Source of the DNA: Citrobacter gillenii
Lineage (GTDB): Bacteria > Pseudomonadota > Gammaproteobacteria > Enterobacterales > Enterobacteriaceae
DNA length: 64,000 bases
Direction: 5' to 3'
NCBI RefSeq assembly: GCF_013337685.1
Contig: NZ_SUQN01000004.1
Location: 248,001-312,000, forward strand
Made by a program: the position numbers and the translations under genes. Position 1 is the first letter of the stretch. Each line of letters begins with the position of its first letter. The notes beneath the pieces are model-generated. The model did not search any database, was not told the origin of the DNA, and was given only the letters and a program-made list of their open reading frames with translations. Below, piece after piece: positions 1 to 9,851 of this stretch.

Positions 1-79
1 TACGGTTGTTACCATCCAAAAGCGGTAAAATGGCGGCTATTGTAGTCAGAAGCGCGACGTTGCGAAATAGTTTTCCCTA

Positions 80-616
80 TTAACTCCGTGGGTAATGGAT
101 GAGCGAATGAAAGTGAACCGGCAGTTCACTGCTGTTCCGATAACTGTGTGCGGTATCCCCGGCAAAACGCACTCCCTCACCGGTTTTTAACGTTCGCCAT
201 TTGCCGTCAATGTCCATATCCAGCAGGCCATTAATCACCACCACATGTTCAATAACGCCGGTCTCATGCGGGGTAGATTCGCTAAGCGCTCCCGGTGCCA
301 GCAGTATCGAAAAATGGTCAAAGCAGAGCTGTGGATCCCACGGGAACAGCGGCGTGACGATCATCGCCTGCTGCTGCGGGTCGAATGCGGGCGTGCTCTC
401 CGCTTCCGGCGGCGTGATAAAGCTCGAAAAGGGAACGTTCAGTCCGGTGGCGATTTTCCATAATGTCGCCACCGTTGGGCTGGATTCGTTGCGTTCAATC
501 TGCCCCAGCATGGCTTTTGACACGCCGGTCTCCTGCGCCAGACGTGCAAGGCTCCATTCCCGCTGCTGACGTAACGCCCTGAGCGTGGTCGCCAGATAGT
601 GGGTAACATTGTCCAT
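80..616 (-). CDS. sutR: SutR (YdcN), XRE-cupin transcriptional regulator
   Basis: A 178-residue regulator with an XRE-type helix-turn-helix at about residues 9-65 (TGVSKAMLGQIERNESSP is the recognition region) and a C-terminal cupin at about 100-175. The length and domain order match E. coli SutR/YdcN, which is known to affect sulfur-utilisation genes. The start is supported by AGGGAG a few bases upstream of the ATG. It is divergent from ydcO, with about 105 bp between the two starts, so it probably controls that gene as well as itself. The ligand of the cupin cannot be read from the sequence. Confidence 0.9.
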   Translation of the reverse strand: MDNVTHYLATTLRALRQQREWSLARLAQETGVSKAMLGQIERNESSPTVATLWKIATGLNVPFSSFITPPEAESTPAFDPQQQAMIVTPLFPWDPQLCFDHFSILLAPGALSESTPHETGVIEHVVVINGLLDMDIDGKWRTLKTGEGVRFAGDTAHSYRNSSELPVHFHSLIHYPRS

Positions 617-721
617 TCGTTATCTCCCTCGATCTCATGTGGCAAAGCACTAGACTATCACTTGTACGCTATAGCGCACAGTGCTACAGTGACCGACCGT
701 TATAACGCACGCGGAGTCGCT

Positions 722-1888
722 ATGCGCACATATTCACTCCCTCTGCCTACCGTACTGTCTGGTTTTGTTGCTGTGCTGGTCGGCTACGCCAGTTCAGCGG
801 CGATTATCTGGCAAGCGGCGATAGCCGCCGGGGCAACTACCGGGCAAATTGCCGGCTGGATGACCGCGCTGGGCATCGCCATGGGCGTCAGTACGCTGGC
901 ATTAACGTTATGGTACCGTGCGCCGATATTAACCGCGTGGTCAACGCCCGGTGCAGCGCTGCTGGTCACCGGTCTGCAGGGTGTCACTATTCAGGAGGCA
1001 ATTGGCGTATTTATTGTCGCCAATGCGCTGATTGTCCTGTGCGGCGTGACGGGATTGTTCGCCCGACTGATGCAAGTCATCCCTCACTCGCTGGCGTCAG
1101 CGATGCTGGCTGGGATCCTGCTGCGTTTTGGCCTACAGGCATTTAATAGTTTGAACAACGAGCTGCTCCTGTGCGGCAGCATGCTGCTGGCGTGGTTGGT
1201 GCTCAAAGTTGTCGCCCCGCGCTACGCGGTCATTGCTGCGATGTTGGTAGGAATAATGATTGCCTTGATAAAAGGTGACGTTGTCACTAACAACATCACT
1301 CTCTCACCGGTGATGCCGGAATTTATCGCCCCCCACTTTTCCCTCGCCCACAGCATCAGTATTGCTCTGCCGCTGTTTCTGGTCACCATGGCCTCGCAAA
1401 ATGCTCCCGGCATTGCCACCATGAAGGCCTCCGGCTATTCATTACCCGTTTCGCCGTTGATCGTGTTCACCGGCCTGCTGGCGCTGTTGTTTTCCCCGTT
1501 TGGCGTCTACTCCATCTGTATTGCCGCCATCACCGCCGCGATATGCCAAAGCCCGGAAGCGCACCCGGACGCCCAGCGACGCTGGTTAGCGGCCGCTGCC
1601 GCGGGGGTTTTCTATCTGCTGGCAGGCGTATTCGGCGGTTCAGTGACCGGGTTAATGGCGGCCCTGCCGGTGAGCTGGATCCAGATGCTGGCCGGTCTGG
1701 CGCTGCTGGGGACGATTAGCGGCAGCCTGTATCAGGCGCTGCATCAAGAAGCCGAGCGTGACGCGGCGATAATCACCTTTCTGGTCACCGCCAGTGGTTT
1801 GACGCTGCTGGGGATTGGATCTGCATTTTGGGGATTAATTGCCGGAGGGGTGTGCTACACGGTGCTGAGATTAGCGCGCCGCACGTAG
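722..1888 (+). CDS. ydcO: YdcO, BenE-family inner-membrane transporter
   Basis: A 388-residue, very hydrophobic protein that follows E. coli YdcO almost end to end. It belongs to the benzoate/H+ symporter (BenE) family, with 11-12 predicted membrane segments. The motif WSTPGAALL near residue 80 and the MASQNAPG stretch near 220 are family features. The reading frame is open from 599, but I chose the ATG at 722 because it matches the E. coli N-terminus (MRTYS versus MRLFS) and has GGAG upstream. The substrate in enterics is not established. The last 18 bases overlap the convergent AraC gene. Confidence 0.9.
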   Translation: MRTYSLPLPTVLSGFVAVLVGYASSAAIIWQAAIAAGATTGQIAGWMTALGIAMGVSTLALTLWYRAPILTAWSTPGAALLVTGLQGVTIQEAIGVFIVANALIVLCGVTGLFARLMQVIPHSLASAMLAGILLRFGLQAFNSLNNELLLCGSMLLAWLVLKVVAPRYAVIAAMLVGIMIALIKGDVVTNNITLSPVMPEFIAPHFSLAHSISIALPLFLVTMASQNAPGIATMKASGYSLPVSPLIVFTGLLALLFSPFGVYSICIAAITAAICQSPEAHPDAQRRWLAAAAAGVFYLLAGVFGGSVTGLMAALPVSWIQMLAGLALLGTISGSLYQALHQEAERDAAIITFLVTASGLTLLGIGSAFWGLIAGGVCYTVLRLARRT

Positions 1889-2740
1889 CTGCGAGGGCGT
1901 TTTGCCCGTCACCTGCTTAAAACGGTTGCTGAAGTGGCTGGCGGAGCTAAACCCGCAGGCCATCGCGATATCAGACAAGCTGCGGGAAGAGTAACAAACC
2001 AGCTGCTGCGCCAGCGCCATACGGCGCTGCATTACATATTGATGGGGCGCCATGTTCATCGACTGGCGGAACATTCGGGCGAAGTGAAAATCGCTCAACG
2101 CCGCTTCACCTGCCAAATCGCTCAGGGTGATGGGGTATGCCAAATGCGCGTCGATATAGGCCAGCACATTACGCAAGGTGACAGGCGCGAGTCCGCCCGT
2201 CACCACCGGCGGTCGCCATTGTACGTTACTGTAATGCTGGATCAGGTGCGTTAATAACAGCGAAGATGCGGCGCTCAGCGTGAGATGGTTAGCAGGCTGT
2301 TGCCAGTCATTACCAAGCAGAAACTGGCGGTACACAGCGGTGATCCCCGGATCGCTGCCGAAAGTATGTTCGTCCAGCGTGACGCTATAAGGGCTCTTAT
2401 CCCAGACTTTCTCCCCCACATCACGCAAATGCGCGTCGGTGCAGTAGAGATGCACAAACGACAGATCGTCGCGGATATCCCAACTGGATTCACTCTCTTT
2501 GGGCATCAGGCAGAAGCGGTCCGGGCCACCGCCGTTCTTCCAGCCGCCCGCCGTTTTGTGGTAACTCTCATAGCCATCTGCCACATACAAACTGAGCGTA
2601 TGGTGATCGCAATATTGGGTGATGGTATCGCGTTTGTTCGACCACGCCGCCAGCTGGATCCCAGAATGTAACGCAACCGATTCATGCAGCACGGCATTAT
2701 GTTTGCGTAAGTTTTCAAAGGCATCGTAGGGCTGAGGCAT
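1871..2740 (-). CDS. AraC-family transcriptional regulator
   Basis: A 289-residue protein with an N-terminal cupin-like sensing region and a C-terminal pair of AraC helix-turn-helix motifs at about residues 190-289. The conserved second-helix block reads IAMACGFSSASHFSNRFKQ, followed by TGKTPSQLR. It is divergent from the EamA exporter gene at 2928, with 187 bp between the starts. This is the usual arrangement for a regulator and the exporter it controls. It overlaps the 3' end of ydcO by 18 bp in convergent orientation. I do not recall this gene at the site in E. coli K-12. The inducer is unknown. Confidence 0.85.
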   Translation of the reverse strand: MPQPYDAFENLRKHNAVLHESVALHSGIQLAAWSNKRDTITQYCDHHTLSLYVADGYESYHKTAGGWKNGGGPDRFCLMPKESESSWDIRDDLSFVHLYCTDAHLRDVGEKVWDKSPYSVTLDEHTFGSDPGITAVYRQFLLGNDWQQPANHLTLSAASSLLLTHLIQHYSNVQWRPPVVTGGLAPVTLRNVLAYIDAHLAYPITLSDLAGEAALSDFHFARMFRQSMNMAPHQYVMQRRMALAQQLVCYSSRSLSDIAMACGFSSASHFSNRFKQVTGKTPSQLRAAR

Positions 2741-2927
2741 ACCATCACTTTCAAAGACGTTGTGAGCAGACTTTCAGTCTATCTCAGCAACAGGGTGTTA
2801 ACAGCTCTCTTTTCCGCTTTGCATAAAAAAAGCGCAAGATTTTGCAAGTCTCCCGCAATCGGATGAAAGCGCCCTCGGAAGTGGCGTGGCACAGTCTGCC
2901 TTTGAATAGGCAAAATGAGAGCGATGT

Positions 2928-3836
2928 ATGAACGCACTGTTGTACAGTCTGGTAGTGGTGATATGGGGCACGACATGGATTGCCATTTACCTGCAACAAG
3001 GCCCGGTTGCCGCCCCTGTTTCTATCTTCTGGCGCTTTGCCGTTGCCAGCACGGTGATGATAGTCATTCTGCTGGTCAGCGGAAAATTGCGTAAGCTTTC
3101 CGCACGTGACCATCTGTTTTGTTTGTTACAAGGCGGCTGCGTTTTTTGTTTTAACTTCTGGTGTTTTTACACTGCCGCCGCATGGATCAATACCGGACTC
3201 GAATCGGTTATTTTCTCAATGGCAGTCCTGTTCAACGCGGTTAATAGCTACTTGTTTTTTGGTCAAAAACCGCCGCGACGTTTTTATGTCGCCGCCGGAC
3301 TGGGCCTGACAGGCATCGTCACCTTGTTCTGGCAAGATTTAGTCAACAGCGGGTTAAATCATTCACTGCTTCTGGGCATTGGCTTGAGCGCCCTCGGCAC
3401 GTTTGGTTTCTCACTGGGCAACATGATAAGCCTGCGCCATCAGAAAAATGGCCTCGAGGTGATGACCACCAACAGCTGGGCGATGTTATACGGCACCGTG
3501 TTGATTGCTATCATTGCGCTGGTGCGCGGCGACAACTTCACACCTCAGTGGACCTTCAGTTATCTTAGCGCGCTGTTGTATCTGGCAATTTTTGGTTCGG
3601 TGATTGCCTTTGGCGCCTATTTCACGCTGGTCGGACGTATCGGTCCCAGCAAGGCGGCCTACAGCACGCTGCTTTTTCCACTGGTGGCACTGACGCTGTC
3701 TACGCTGTATGAGGGGTATGTCTGGCAGATTAATGCCATTGCCGGATTAGTGCTGATTTTACTGGGGAATTTGGTGATGTTCACCCGCCCGGAAATGCTG
3801 ATGGGGAAACTGCTGTACCGCCGCCGGGTCGCCTGA
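2928..3836 (+). CDS. EamA/DMT-family inner-membrane exporter
   Basis: A 302-residue protein with two EamA repeats, about 10 membrane helices in total (repeats roughly at 1-137 and 145-286). It starts MNALLYSLVVVIWGTTWIA, the typical first helix of the drug/metabolite transporter superfamily. Members export small metabolites or amino acids. The divergent AraC regulator upstream suggests inducible efflux. The gene ends at a hairpin shared with ydcL. The substrate cannot be inferred. Confidence 0.85.
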   Translation: MNALLYSLVVVIWGTTWIAIYLQQGPVAAPVSIFWRFAVASTVMIVILLVSGKLRKLSARDHLFCLLQGGCVFCFNFWCFYTAAAWINTGLESVIFSMAVLFNAVNSYLFFGQKPPRRFYVAAGLGLTGIVTLFWQDLVNSGLNHSLLLGIGLSALGTFGFSLGNMISLRHQKNGLEVMTTNSWAMLYGTVLIAIIALVRGDNFTPQWTFSYLSALLYLAIFGSVIAFGAYFTLVGRIGPSKAAYSTLLFPLVALTLSTLYEGYVWQINAIAGLVLILLGNLVMFTRPEMLMGKLLYRRRVA

Positions 3837-3844
3837 AAAAAATC

Positions 3845-3877
3845 GCACCATCCGCAGAAAGCAGACGGTGCGTTTTT
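3845..3877. terminator. Bidirectional terminator between EamA gene and ydcL
   Basis: An imperfect 11-bp stem (GCACCATCCGC pairing with GCAGACGGTGC, two mismatches, AGAAA loop) is followed by GTTTTT on the plus strand and preceded by AAAAAAA. It therefore has a U-tract in both directions. It lies between two convergent genes. Confidence 0.75.
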
Positions 3878-3879
3878 CA

Positions 3880-4551
3880 TTATTGCTTTTTATTTACGTC
3901 AAACATGGAGGCATCGGTCGCCATGTCATCAACAACTTTCTTCAACGTTTCGAACGCCATCGGCGTACTCTCGTTATTCAGATCTTTGCCTTCGCCCTTA
4001 CGGACAACTTTAATTACCGGCTTATTGGTTGCCGCATCGATCAACTCACCCTCAAAATAGAGGTGGGTATCCATGGTACGGTGCCCTGTTGCCATTTGTG
4101 TACCGGCAACAACCAGTGCAACCGGAACCACTTCATAGAATTGCAGCCCTTCTTTACTGGTATCAACACCAGTGATCGCCCCGCGGAAAATCAAAGTACG
4201 TGGGCCAGGCGTTGTCACCAGCGGCTTACGCTTACCAATGGAGGTTTTCATTTGAGTATTGGTATAGCTCAGCAGCCTATCAAGAACCTGTTGTCCAACC
4301 TGAGTGGTTGGTTTAGGAACCGGATAATACGTAATCGGGTTATAAACGATATTGTCGTATTTAGATTCATTAAAGCTAGGGTCAACCCAACGAAGCACCG
4401 GTTGCCCCGTTGCTGATTTAGTTTCCTTCAGGCCAGTATAGTCTTTTAAAAACCCAGAGTATTTCTCCGGCTGAGTCACTTTTGATGCACAGCCAGATAA
4501 TGCCAACAGGCCAGTAAGCACTGCAACTTTAAATAAAGTTTGAGTACGCAT
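3880..4551 (-). CDS. ydcL: YdcL, DUF3313 lipoprotein
   Basis: A 223-residue lipoprotein. The signal peptide ends in the lipobox LSGC with the lipidated cysteine at residue 21. The rest is the DUF3313 domain, and length and sequence match E. coli YdcL. With lysine absent at +2 (Ala follows the cysteine), outer-membrane sorting is expected. It sits just downstream of tehB in the same direction, but about 170 bp of AT-rich sequence between them suggests its own promoter. Its function is not established. Confidence 0.9.
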   Translation of the reverse strand: MRTQTLFKVAVLTGLLALSGCASKVTQPEKYSGFLKDYTGLKETKSATGQPVLRWVDPSFNESKYDNIVYNPITYYPVPKPTTQVGQQVLDRLLSYTNTQMKTSIGKRKPLVTTPGPRTLIFRGAITGVDTSKEGLQFYEVVPVALVVAGTQMATGHRTMDTHLYFEGELIDAATNKPVIKVVRKGEGKDLNNESTPMAFETLKKVVDDMATDASMFDVNKKQ

Positions 4552-4719
4552 GAAACGGTCCCTTTAGTTTTCGCAATGGTGCCTGAAAAGAATAGCAAAT
4601 CAGAATCATTTTGGATGCACTAAAAATGGTAAGGACCGCACAATTTTATCTTAACGTTATCTTAACGTTCAGCACAAAAAAAATGCTGAACGTAGAAAGG
4701 CTTATCACAAATGGGTAGG

Positions 4720-5316
4720 TTAACCAGCTTTACGCGCCAACATTGTTGCAAAGCGCAGTTTAATACGGTTGCCGTTCTCATCCGTACGATGAAGTTCACC
4801 CACATCTTCGTTATATTTCAGCAGATCCCATCCGGTGTAATAGCGGCGTAATTCTCCGGCTTTAAACGCAAACGGGAACCCAACGGTGCACGGAAAATCA
4901 TCGGTATCCATTGCCGCGACGATCAGGTTATATCCACCCGGTTTGGTGCAGCGTTGCATATTTTCAATCAAGCCCGGGATAGTTTTTGCTTCGAGGAACA
5001 TCATCACCACGGTTGAAAGAATAAAATCATATTCACCGTCAAAGCGTAACGCATTGAGGTCCGCTACCTCAGCGTGCAGATTGGTCAGCCCTTCCGCGTC
5101 TTTAATGCGCTCAAGGTTGGCAATGCTCATTGGGTTTTTATCCCACGCCGTCACGTCATAACCGTTAGCCGCCAGGTACAAGCTATTACGACCATTCCCA
5201 CAGCCTAAATCTAATGTTTTGCCTGGCGTAACAATTTTTGCCGCCTCGACAACATCGGAATGCGTGCGGGTTAAATCATATTTCTCAGTAAAGTAGTTTT
5301 CGTCACAACGGGTCAT
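4720..5316 (-). CDS. tehB: TehB, SAM-dependent methyltransferase (tellurite)
   Basis: A 198-residue class I methyltransferase. The SAM-binding motif [20 protein letters not shown] lies at about residues 36-55, followed by an acidic residue at the end of strand 2. It matches E. coli TehB throughout. With TehA it gives tellurite resistance when overexpressed; TehB is thought to methylate or volatilise tellurite. Its ATG overlaps the tehA stop codon by one base (TAATG), so the two are translationally coupled. Confidence 0.95.
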   Translation of the reverse strand: MTRCDENYFTEKYDLTRTHSDVVEAAKIVTPGKTLDLGCGNGRNSLYLAANGYDVTAWDKNPMSIANLERIKDAEGLTNLHAEVADLNALRFDGEYDFILSTVVMMFLEAKTIPGLIENMQRCTKPGGYNLIVAAMDTDDFPCTVGFPFAFKAGELRRYYTGWDLLKYNEDVGELHRTDENGNRIKLRFATMLARKAG

Positions 5317-6317
5317 TATTTATCCTCAGATTTCAGTAATGCTGCACGCTCCGTGCGAATAAGCAGTTTTCCCTGCATCAGCAATGCAAACGTGCGTATC
5401 AGTAATAGCGCAATGATAAAATTGGTAAAAATAAACAGCGGGATCGCCAGCGTATGAAAAAAACCTGACTCGCTGCCGTGGCCTAAATGCAGCCCCGTCG
5501 TTGCCAGCGCCGAGACACCGAACGAGAAGCTCCAGAATGATGCATTAAACGGCTGAGACAGATACCACGGCATGAGGCGCAACATGAACAGCAGTTGCAG
5601 CAGGCCATAGCCGAACAACATTTTTGCCAGCGTATCGCCTTCGCCACCGTTGACGCTGAGCCAGGCACTACAGGCCACCAGCGCCGGAGCCAGTTGAATA
5701 CCCAGCGAGGTACGTAATACCGCCGGCAGTTCACCAGAACTGCGTAAACGCTGCAGAATAACCGGCTCAAGACTTAACCAGGAAAAGACGCCCGCCCCGA
5801 GAAACACCAGCCCGGCATCAGTGTAACCAAGCGCGCCGCAGGCCATGGCGCTGATAAAGTTATTGGCCACGGTCGGCAGATACAAACCCGGCGTGGTAGC
5901 TTCTTCCGGATGAGAACCCCGCCACAGCCCTGCCGTTTGCCAGGCTGCGTACGACAGCTGGATCACCACCCCAATACCAAACAAGACCACGGCTAAGGGC
6001 CGGCACCAGGGAACAAAACCAATCGCCACCAGCATGGTGGTGGCAGGGAAAAGACTGACAAAGCTGCTCATCACCGGGTGGCGTATTTCCGCCAGCACGC
6101 TGTGGGGAAAACGCACCAGACGGGTCATAAATGCCAGCGTCAACAGCCCCCAGATGACCATCGCGAGGATCACCAGACCGTCACCTATCCAGTGACTCAC
6201 CGGCCATATCTGACTGGCATATCGCCAGGCAAAACCCATCCCGATGGTTCCCAGTACCATGCCAAAATAACCGGCCGGAAGATTAAGAACTCGCTCACTG
6301 TATTTGTTATTACTCAT
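5316..6317 (-). CDS. tehA: TehA, SLAC1/tellurite-resistance family channel
   Basis: A 333-residue inner-membrane protein with ten predicted helices of the TDT/SLAC1 fold, close in length and sequence to E. coli TehA (330). The conserved [10 protein letters not shown] near the N-terminus and the phenylalanine-rich helices that gate the central pore are present. It forms a trimeric anion channel-like protein in structural studies of homologues. It is the first gene of the tehAB operon, one base overlapping tehB. The physiological substrate is uncertain; tellurite resistance is an overexpression effect. Confidence 0.95.
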   Translation of the reverse strand: MSNNKYSERVLNLPAGYFGMVLGTIGMGFAWRYASQIWPVSHWIGDGLVILAMVIWGLLTLAFMTRLVRFPHSVLAEIRHPVMSSFVSLFPATTMLVAIGFVPWCRPLAVVLFGIGVVIQLSYAAWQTAGLWRGSHPEEATTPGLYLPTVANNFISAMACGALGYTDAGLVFLGAGVFSWLSLEPVILQRLRSSGELPAVLRTSLGIQLAPALVACSAWLSVNGGEGDTLAKMLFGYGLLQLLFMLRLMPWYLSQPFNASFWSFSFGVSALATTGLHLGHGSESGFFHTLAIPLFIFTNFIIALLLIRTFALLMQGKLLIRTERAALLKSEDK

Positions 6318-6430
6318 TTTGTTTATTTTTTAAAGTATATTTGAAATACATTTTATGGAATTTACGGCTGTTTAGCCAGTGCTGAAAACTTTGCTACGTT
6401 TAACTAAGGTGCGCAACTGGGAAATTCTTT

Positions 6431-7411
6431 ATGACCAAATACCGTCTGAGCGATGAGCCACGTTCCTTCAGTTATCAGGATAATGGCCACAAAAAAAACG
6501 TATTGCTACACCAGGTCATCGCCCTCACCGACTTTAATGATGTGCAAGCCGGTACGCCAGGCGGCTGGATTGACGACGAAAGCGTGCTGGCGCAAAACGG
6601 TGATTGCTGGATTTACGATGAGAATGCCATCGCCTTTGCCGGGGCGGCTATCTCCGGCAACGCCCGCATTACCCGTGCAAGCGTGATCAGAGAGGGGACG
6701 CAAGTTGGCGATAACGCATGGATTGACCAGGCAGAAATCAGCCATGGCGCAGAAATACGTGACAACGTCACGGTCAAAGATTCGACTGTCCGTGGGGAAT
6801 GCCTCCTTTCCGGTGAGGCTCGCGTGTTGAGTGGTTCAGAAATCATTGCCGCCAAAGGATTAACCCGTGAAAGCGACCAGATTTTGCACATTTACGACCG
6901 CGCAACCGTCAGCAACTCGCGCGTTGTGCATCAGGCGCAAATCTATGGCGACGCTGTCGTCAATTATGCCTTTATCGAACACCGCGCCGAAGTTTTTGAT
7001 TTTGCGCGAATAGAAGGCAATGAAGAAAATAACGTCTGGATCTGCGATTGCGCGAAAGTTTACGGCCATGCTCGGGTTACCTCCGGAACTGATGAAGATG
7101 CCATTCCTACCCTGCGCTACAGCTCACAGGTGGCGGAGCACGCCGTGATCGAGGGTAACTGCGTCCTGAAGCATCACGTGCTGGTTGGGGGGCATGCGCG
7201 CCTACGCGGTGGCCCAATCCTGCTTGACGATCGCATTCTCATTGAAGGCCACGCCTGTATCCAGGGCGAAGTGCTGATCGAACATCACATTGAGGTAACC
7301 GGCCAGGCTTGCATCGAGGCCTTTGAGGGCGACGCGATTCACCTGCGCGGCCCGAAAGTGATCAACGGCGAGCAACGTATTACCCGCACGCCTCTGGCAG
7401 GCTTATTCTGA
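6431..7411 (+). CDS. ydcK: YdcK, hexapeptide-repeat protein
   Basis: A 326-residue protein with E. coli YdcK's length and sequence. From about residue 60 onward it is built of imperfect hexapeptide repeats (patterns such as [13 protein letters not shown] and [21 protein letters not shown]), which form a left-handed parallel beta-helix. The family usually contains acyl- or nucleotidyl-transferases, but no catalytic activity is known for YdcK. It is divergent from tehA. Its stop overlaps the convergent rimL by 9 bp. Confidence 0.9.
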   Translation: MTKYRLSDEPRSFSYQDNGHKKNVLLHQVIALTDFNDVQAGTPGGWIDDESVLAQNGDCWIYDENAIAFAGAAISGNARITRASVIREGTQVGDNAWIDQAEISHGAEIRDNVTVKDSTVRGECLLSGEARVLSGSEIIAAKGLTRESDQILHIYDRATVSNSRVVHQAQIYGDAVVNYAFIEHRAEVFDFARIEGNEENNVWICDCAKVYGHARVTSGTDEDAIPTLRYSSQVAEHAVIEGNCVLKHHVLVGGHARLRGGPILLDDRILIEGHACIQGEVLIEHHIEVTGQACIEAFEGDAIHLRGPKVINGEQRITRTPLAGLF

Positions 7412-7948
7412 GGCGCAATCAATGATACGGGCGTAGAGATTCACATCATGGTACTCACCGTTGAGGAACTCTGCCTGCTTCAGACAACCTTCCAGCAGGA
7501 AACCATTGCGCTGTGCGACCTGATTGCTTTCACGGTTATCTACCCGGCATTTAATGATAAAACGGCGGATCTCACCGCGCTGCGCGTAATGTTGAATAAA
7601 CGCCTGTAGCGCCCGGGACAGTATGCCTTTCCCCTGATGTTCTTCATCCAGCCAGTAACCAATATAGGCAGCTTTGTTCAACGGTTCGATCTGGTTAAAC
7701 GAGATCACCCCCACCACGTTCTGCTGTTCAAAAATAAGGAACATTTTGGCGTAGCCGCGCTGGTGCAGCATCATATTGCCCTGCACGTTCTTGCGTGTGT
7801 CATCCTCGGATTCGACAAACTGTGGCCAGTTCAGCGACTGCTGCAGCCAGCGCTTATTTTTGAGTACCAGTTGATGCAATGGCGTGACGTGTTGCTCTTC
7901 GACTGCCCGCAGTTCCAGCGTGTCGCTGACGGGGATGACTTCTGGCAT
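7403..7948 (-). CDS. rimL: RimL, ribosomal protein L7/L12 N-alpha-acetyltransferase
   Basis: A GNAT-fold acetyltransferase of 181 residues that acetylates the N-terminal serine of L12 to give L7. The acetyl-CoA motif appears as [17 protein letters not shown], and the late [18 protein letters not shown] block is typical of RimL/RimJ. The frame is open from 7993. I chose the ATG at 7948 because GAAGGAGAT precedes it and the protein then aligns with E. coli RimL (179). It is convergent with ydcK. Confidence 0.92.
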   Translation of the reverse strand: MPEVIPVSDTLELRAVEEQHVTPLHQLVLKNKRWLQQSLNWPQFVESEDDTRKNVQGNMMLHQRGYAKMFLIFEQQNVVGVISFNQIEPLNKAAYIGYWLDEEHQGKGILSRALQAFIQHYAQRGEIRRFIIKCRVDNRESNQVAQRNGFLLEGCLKQAEFLNGEYHDVNLYARIIDCASE

Positions 7949-8166
7949 GTTTATCTCCTTCACTTTCGTTAACGGGGCATTTCTGACTGGCATCCGCAGA
8001 TATTAATCTATTTATCACCCCGGACATCATACTTTTATGCTGTAACAGCAATCACTTAGCGACAATCTACCGCGCTGAACCCGCTACTCTGATTAACCGG
8101 GCATCCTCATGGGGATGATCCGCAATGATGACAATAATACCGCTATTTTTTTGCTAAGGAGCAAGC

Positions 8167-9393
8167 ATGGCAGCACCTTTGGGTCGTTTAGCACTTATCC
8201 CGCTGTTTCTGATCACCGCCTGTCACCAACCCGTTCCCACCTCGCAGACCGGTCCCGTGCCTTATGCAGTCAGCAAGCAGGTGGTGGTGGATAATACCAC
8301 CCTGGAGATCTCCCGCAGCGCGCTGGAATATAATGTCCACAAAGTTCAGCAGTTGCTGGGAGATAAAACTCGCTTGTGCGCCATTCTCAAAGGCGACGCG
8401 TACGGGCACGACCTGTCTCTCGTCACGCCGGTGATGATGCAAAACGGCGTGCAGTGTATTGGCGTCGCCAGTAATGAAGAAATCAGCATCGTGCGTCAGG
8501 CCGGTTTTACATCACAACTGATGCGCGTGCGTAATGCCACGGAAAAAGAGATGCGTCAGGCGGCAGATTTTGATACTGAGGAGCTGATTGGCAATCTGGA
8601 CATGGCGAAACGTCTGAGCGCCATTGCTCAGGAGAAAGGCAAAACCATCCGTATTCATCTGGCGTTGAACTCTGGCGGGATGTCGCGCAACGGTCTGGAA
8701 GTCAGCACGGCGGCCGGACTGGAAGAAGCCCGCGCTATTTCGGCCTTACCCGGACTGAAAATTGTCGGCATCATGTCGCATTTCCCGGAAGAAGATGCCG
8801 CGGTGGTCAAGCGCGATTTGGCCCGCTTCAATATCCAATCAGCACAGGTTCTCAAGATTACCGGGCTGAAGCGCGAAGACGTGACGTTGCATGTGGCCAA
8901 TACCTTCGCCACGCTGACCGTGCGTGAATCATGGCTGGATCTGGTGCGCGTTGGCGGGATTTTTTATGGTGATACCATCGCCAGCACAGAATACAAACGC
9001 GTGATGACGTTTAAATCTTCGATTGCGTCGGTAAACCATTACCCGAAAGGTAATACCGTCGGCTATGACCGTACATATACACTCAAACGCGATTCCGTTC
9101 TCGCTAACATTCCGGCAGGTTATGCTGACGGCTATCGTCGCGTGTTCAGCAACGCAGGACATGTGTTGATCCGCGGCCAGCGGGTACCGGTGCTGGGTAA
9201 AACGTCAATGAATACGCTGATTGTCGATGTGACCGATTTGCCGCTGGTGACCTCTGGTGATGAGGTGGTGCTGTTCGGTAAACAGGGCAAGGCACAGGTT
9301 AGCGCAGAGGAAGTGGAAGAAATCAGCGGCGCGCTGTTCACCGAAATGTCGATTCTATGGGGCGCGACGAACAAACGGGTTATGGTCGATTAA
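8167..9393 (+). CDS. Periplasmic broad-specificity amino acid racemase (Bsr-like lipoprotein)
   Basis: A 408-residue fold-type III PLP racemase of the alanine racemase family, preceded by a lipoprotein-type signal ending LITAC (Cys19). The PLP lysine is K75 in [10 protein letters not shown]. The glycine/asparagine signature NSGGMSRNG and the catalytic-tyrosine region NTVGYDRTY are clear. An exported racemase with the NSGGMSRNG block matches the broad-spectrum racemases (BsrV of Vibrio, Bsr/Alr of other gamma-proteobacteria). These make D-amino acids in the periplasm that edit peptidoglycan. The start has TAAGGAG upstream. It lies between rimL and ydcH, where E. coli K-12 has no such gene. Confidence 0.88.
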   Translation: MAAPLGRLALIPLFLITACHQPVPTSQTGPVPYAVSKQVVVDNTTLEISRSALEYNVHKVQQLLGDKTRLCAILKGDAYGHDLSLVTPVMMQNGVQCIGVASNEEISIVRQAGFTSQLMRVRNATEKEMRQAADFDTEELIGNLDMAKRLSAIAQEKGKTIRIHLALNSGGMSRNGLEVSTAAGLEEARAISALPGLKIVGIMSHFPEEDAAVVKRDLARFNIQSAQVLKITGLKREDVTLHVANTFATLTVRESWLDLVRVGGIFYGDTIASTEYKRVMTFKSSIASVNHYPKGNTVGYDRTYTLKRDSVLANIPAGYADGYRRVFSNAGHVLIRGQRVPVLGKTSMNTLIVDVTDLPLVTSGDEVVLFGKQGKAQVSAEEVEEISGALFTEMSILWGATNKRVMVD

Positions 9394-9405
9394 GTCTTAG
9401 ACAGG

Positions 9406-9438
9406 AAGGGCTTCCCATTTTTTGCGGAAAGCCCTTTT
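9406..9438. terminator. Terminator after the racemase gene, shared with ydcH
   Basis: A stem of AAGGGCTTCCC with GGAAAGCCCTT around an AT-rich loop is followed by TTTT on the plus strand. It lies between the racemase gene and the convergent ydcH. Confidence 0.75.
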
Positions 9439-9459
9439 ACACAGTGAGAGCCGTACTAT

Positions 9460-9684
9460 TTAGCTCTCACTGACACTCTCTTTTTGCAGGATTTTGAGCA
9501 GATCTTCCTTCAGGTGAAGTTTCTGTTTCTTCAGGCGAACAATATCCAAACTGTATCCCCGACCATCCGAACCTTCCAGTCTGGAAATCTCATGATCAAG
9601 GCTGTTGTGTTTTTCGAATAAAGACAGAAAGCGAGGGTTCTCGGATTTCAGTCGGGAAATGAGGTCTCTGTATTCTGGAAACAT
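9460..9684 (-). CDS. ydcH: YdcH family small protein
   Basis: A 74-residue, highly charged helical protein almost identical in pattern to E. coli YdcH (MFPEYRDLISRLK at the start, a DHEISRLEG block, then KKQKLHLKEDLLKILQ). The DUF465/SlyX-like coiled coil is predicted to oligomerise. No function is established. It lies 167 bp downstream of opgD on the same strand. Confidence 0.9.
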   Translation of the reverse strand: MFPEYRDLISRLKSENPRFLSLFEKHNSLDHEISRLEGSDGRGYSLDIVRLKKQKLHLKEDLLKILQKESVSES

Positions 9685-9851
9685 ACTTTCTCCCTGTTAG
9701 TGGACAAAAAGCGTGTATAAGAAATACACACCTTCAGCTTACCCATTTGACATAGGGAAAAATGCGAACAGGATCGAGTAAATAGCGTACAGAATGTTTC
9801 AGCAGAGATGAGGTCTGTGACTCCCCTTCAGGAGAGCCACAGACCGTGCGA

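Noticed and set aside
9700-9850. Small RNA between ydcH and opgD
   Set aside because: No strong promoter and terminator pair could be seen; only ordinary spacer.
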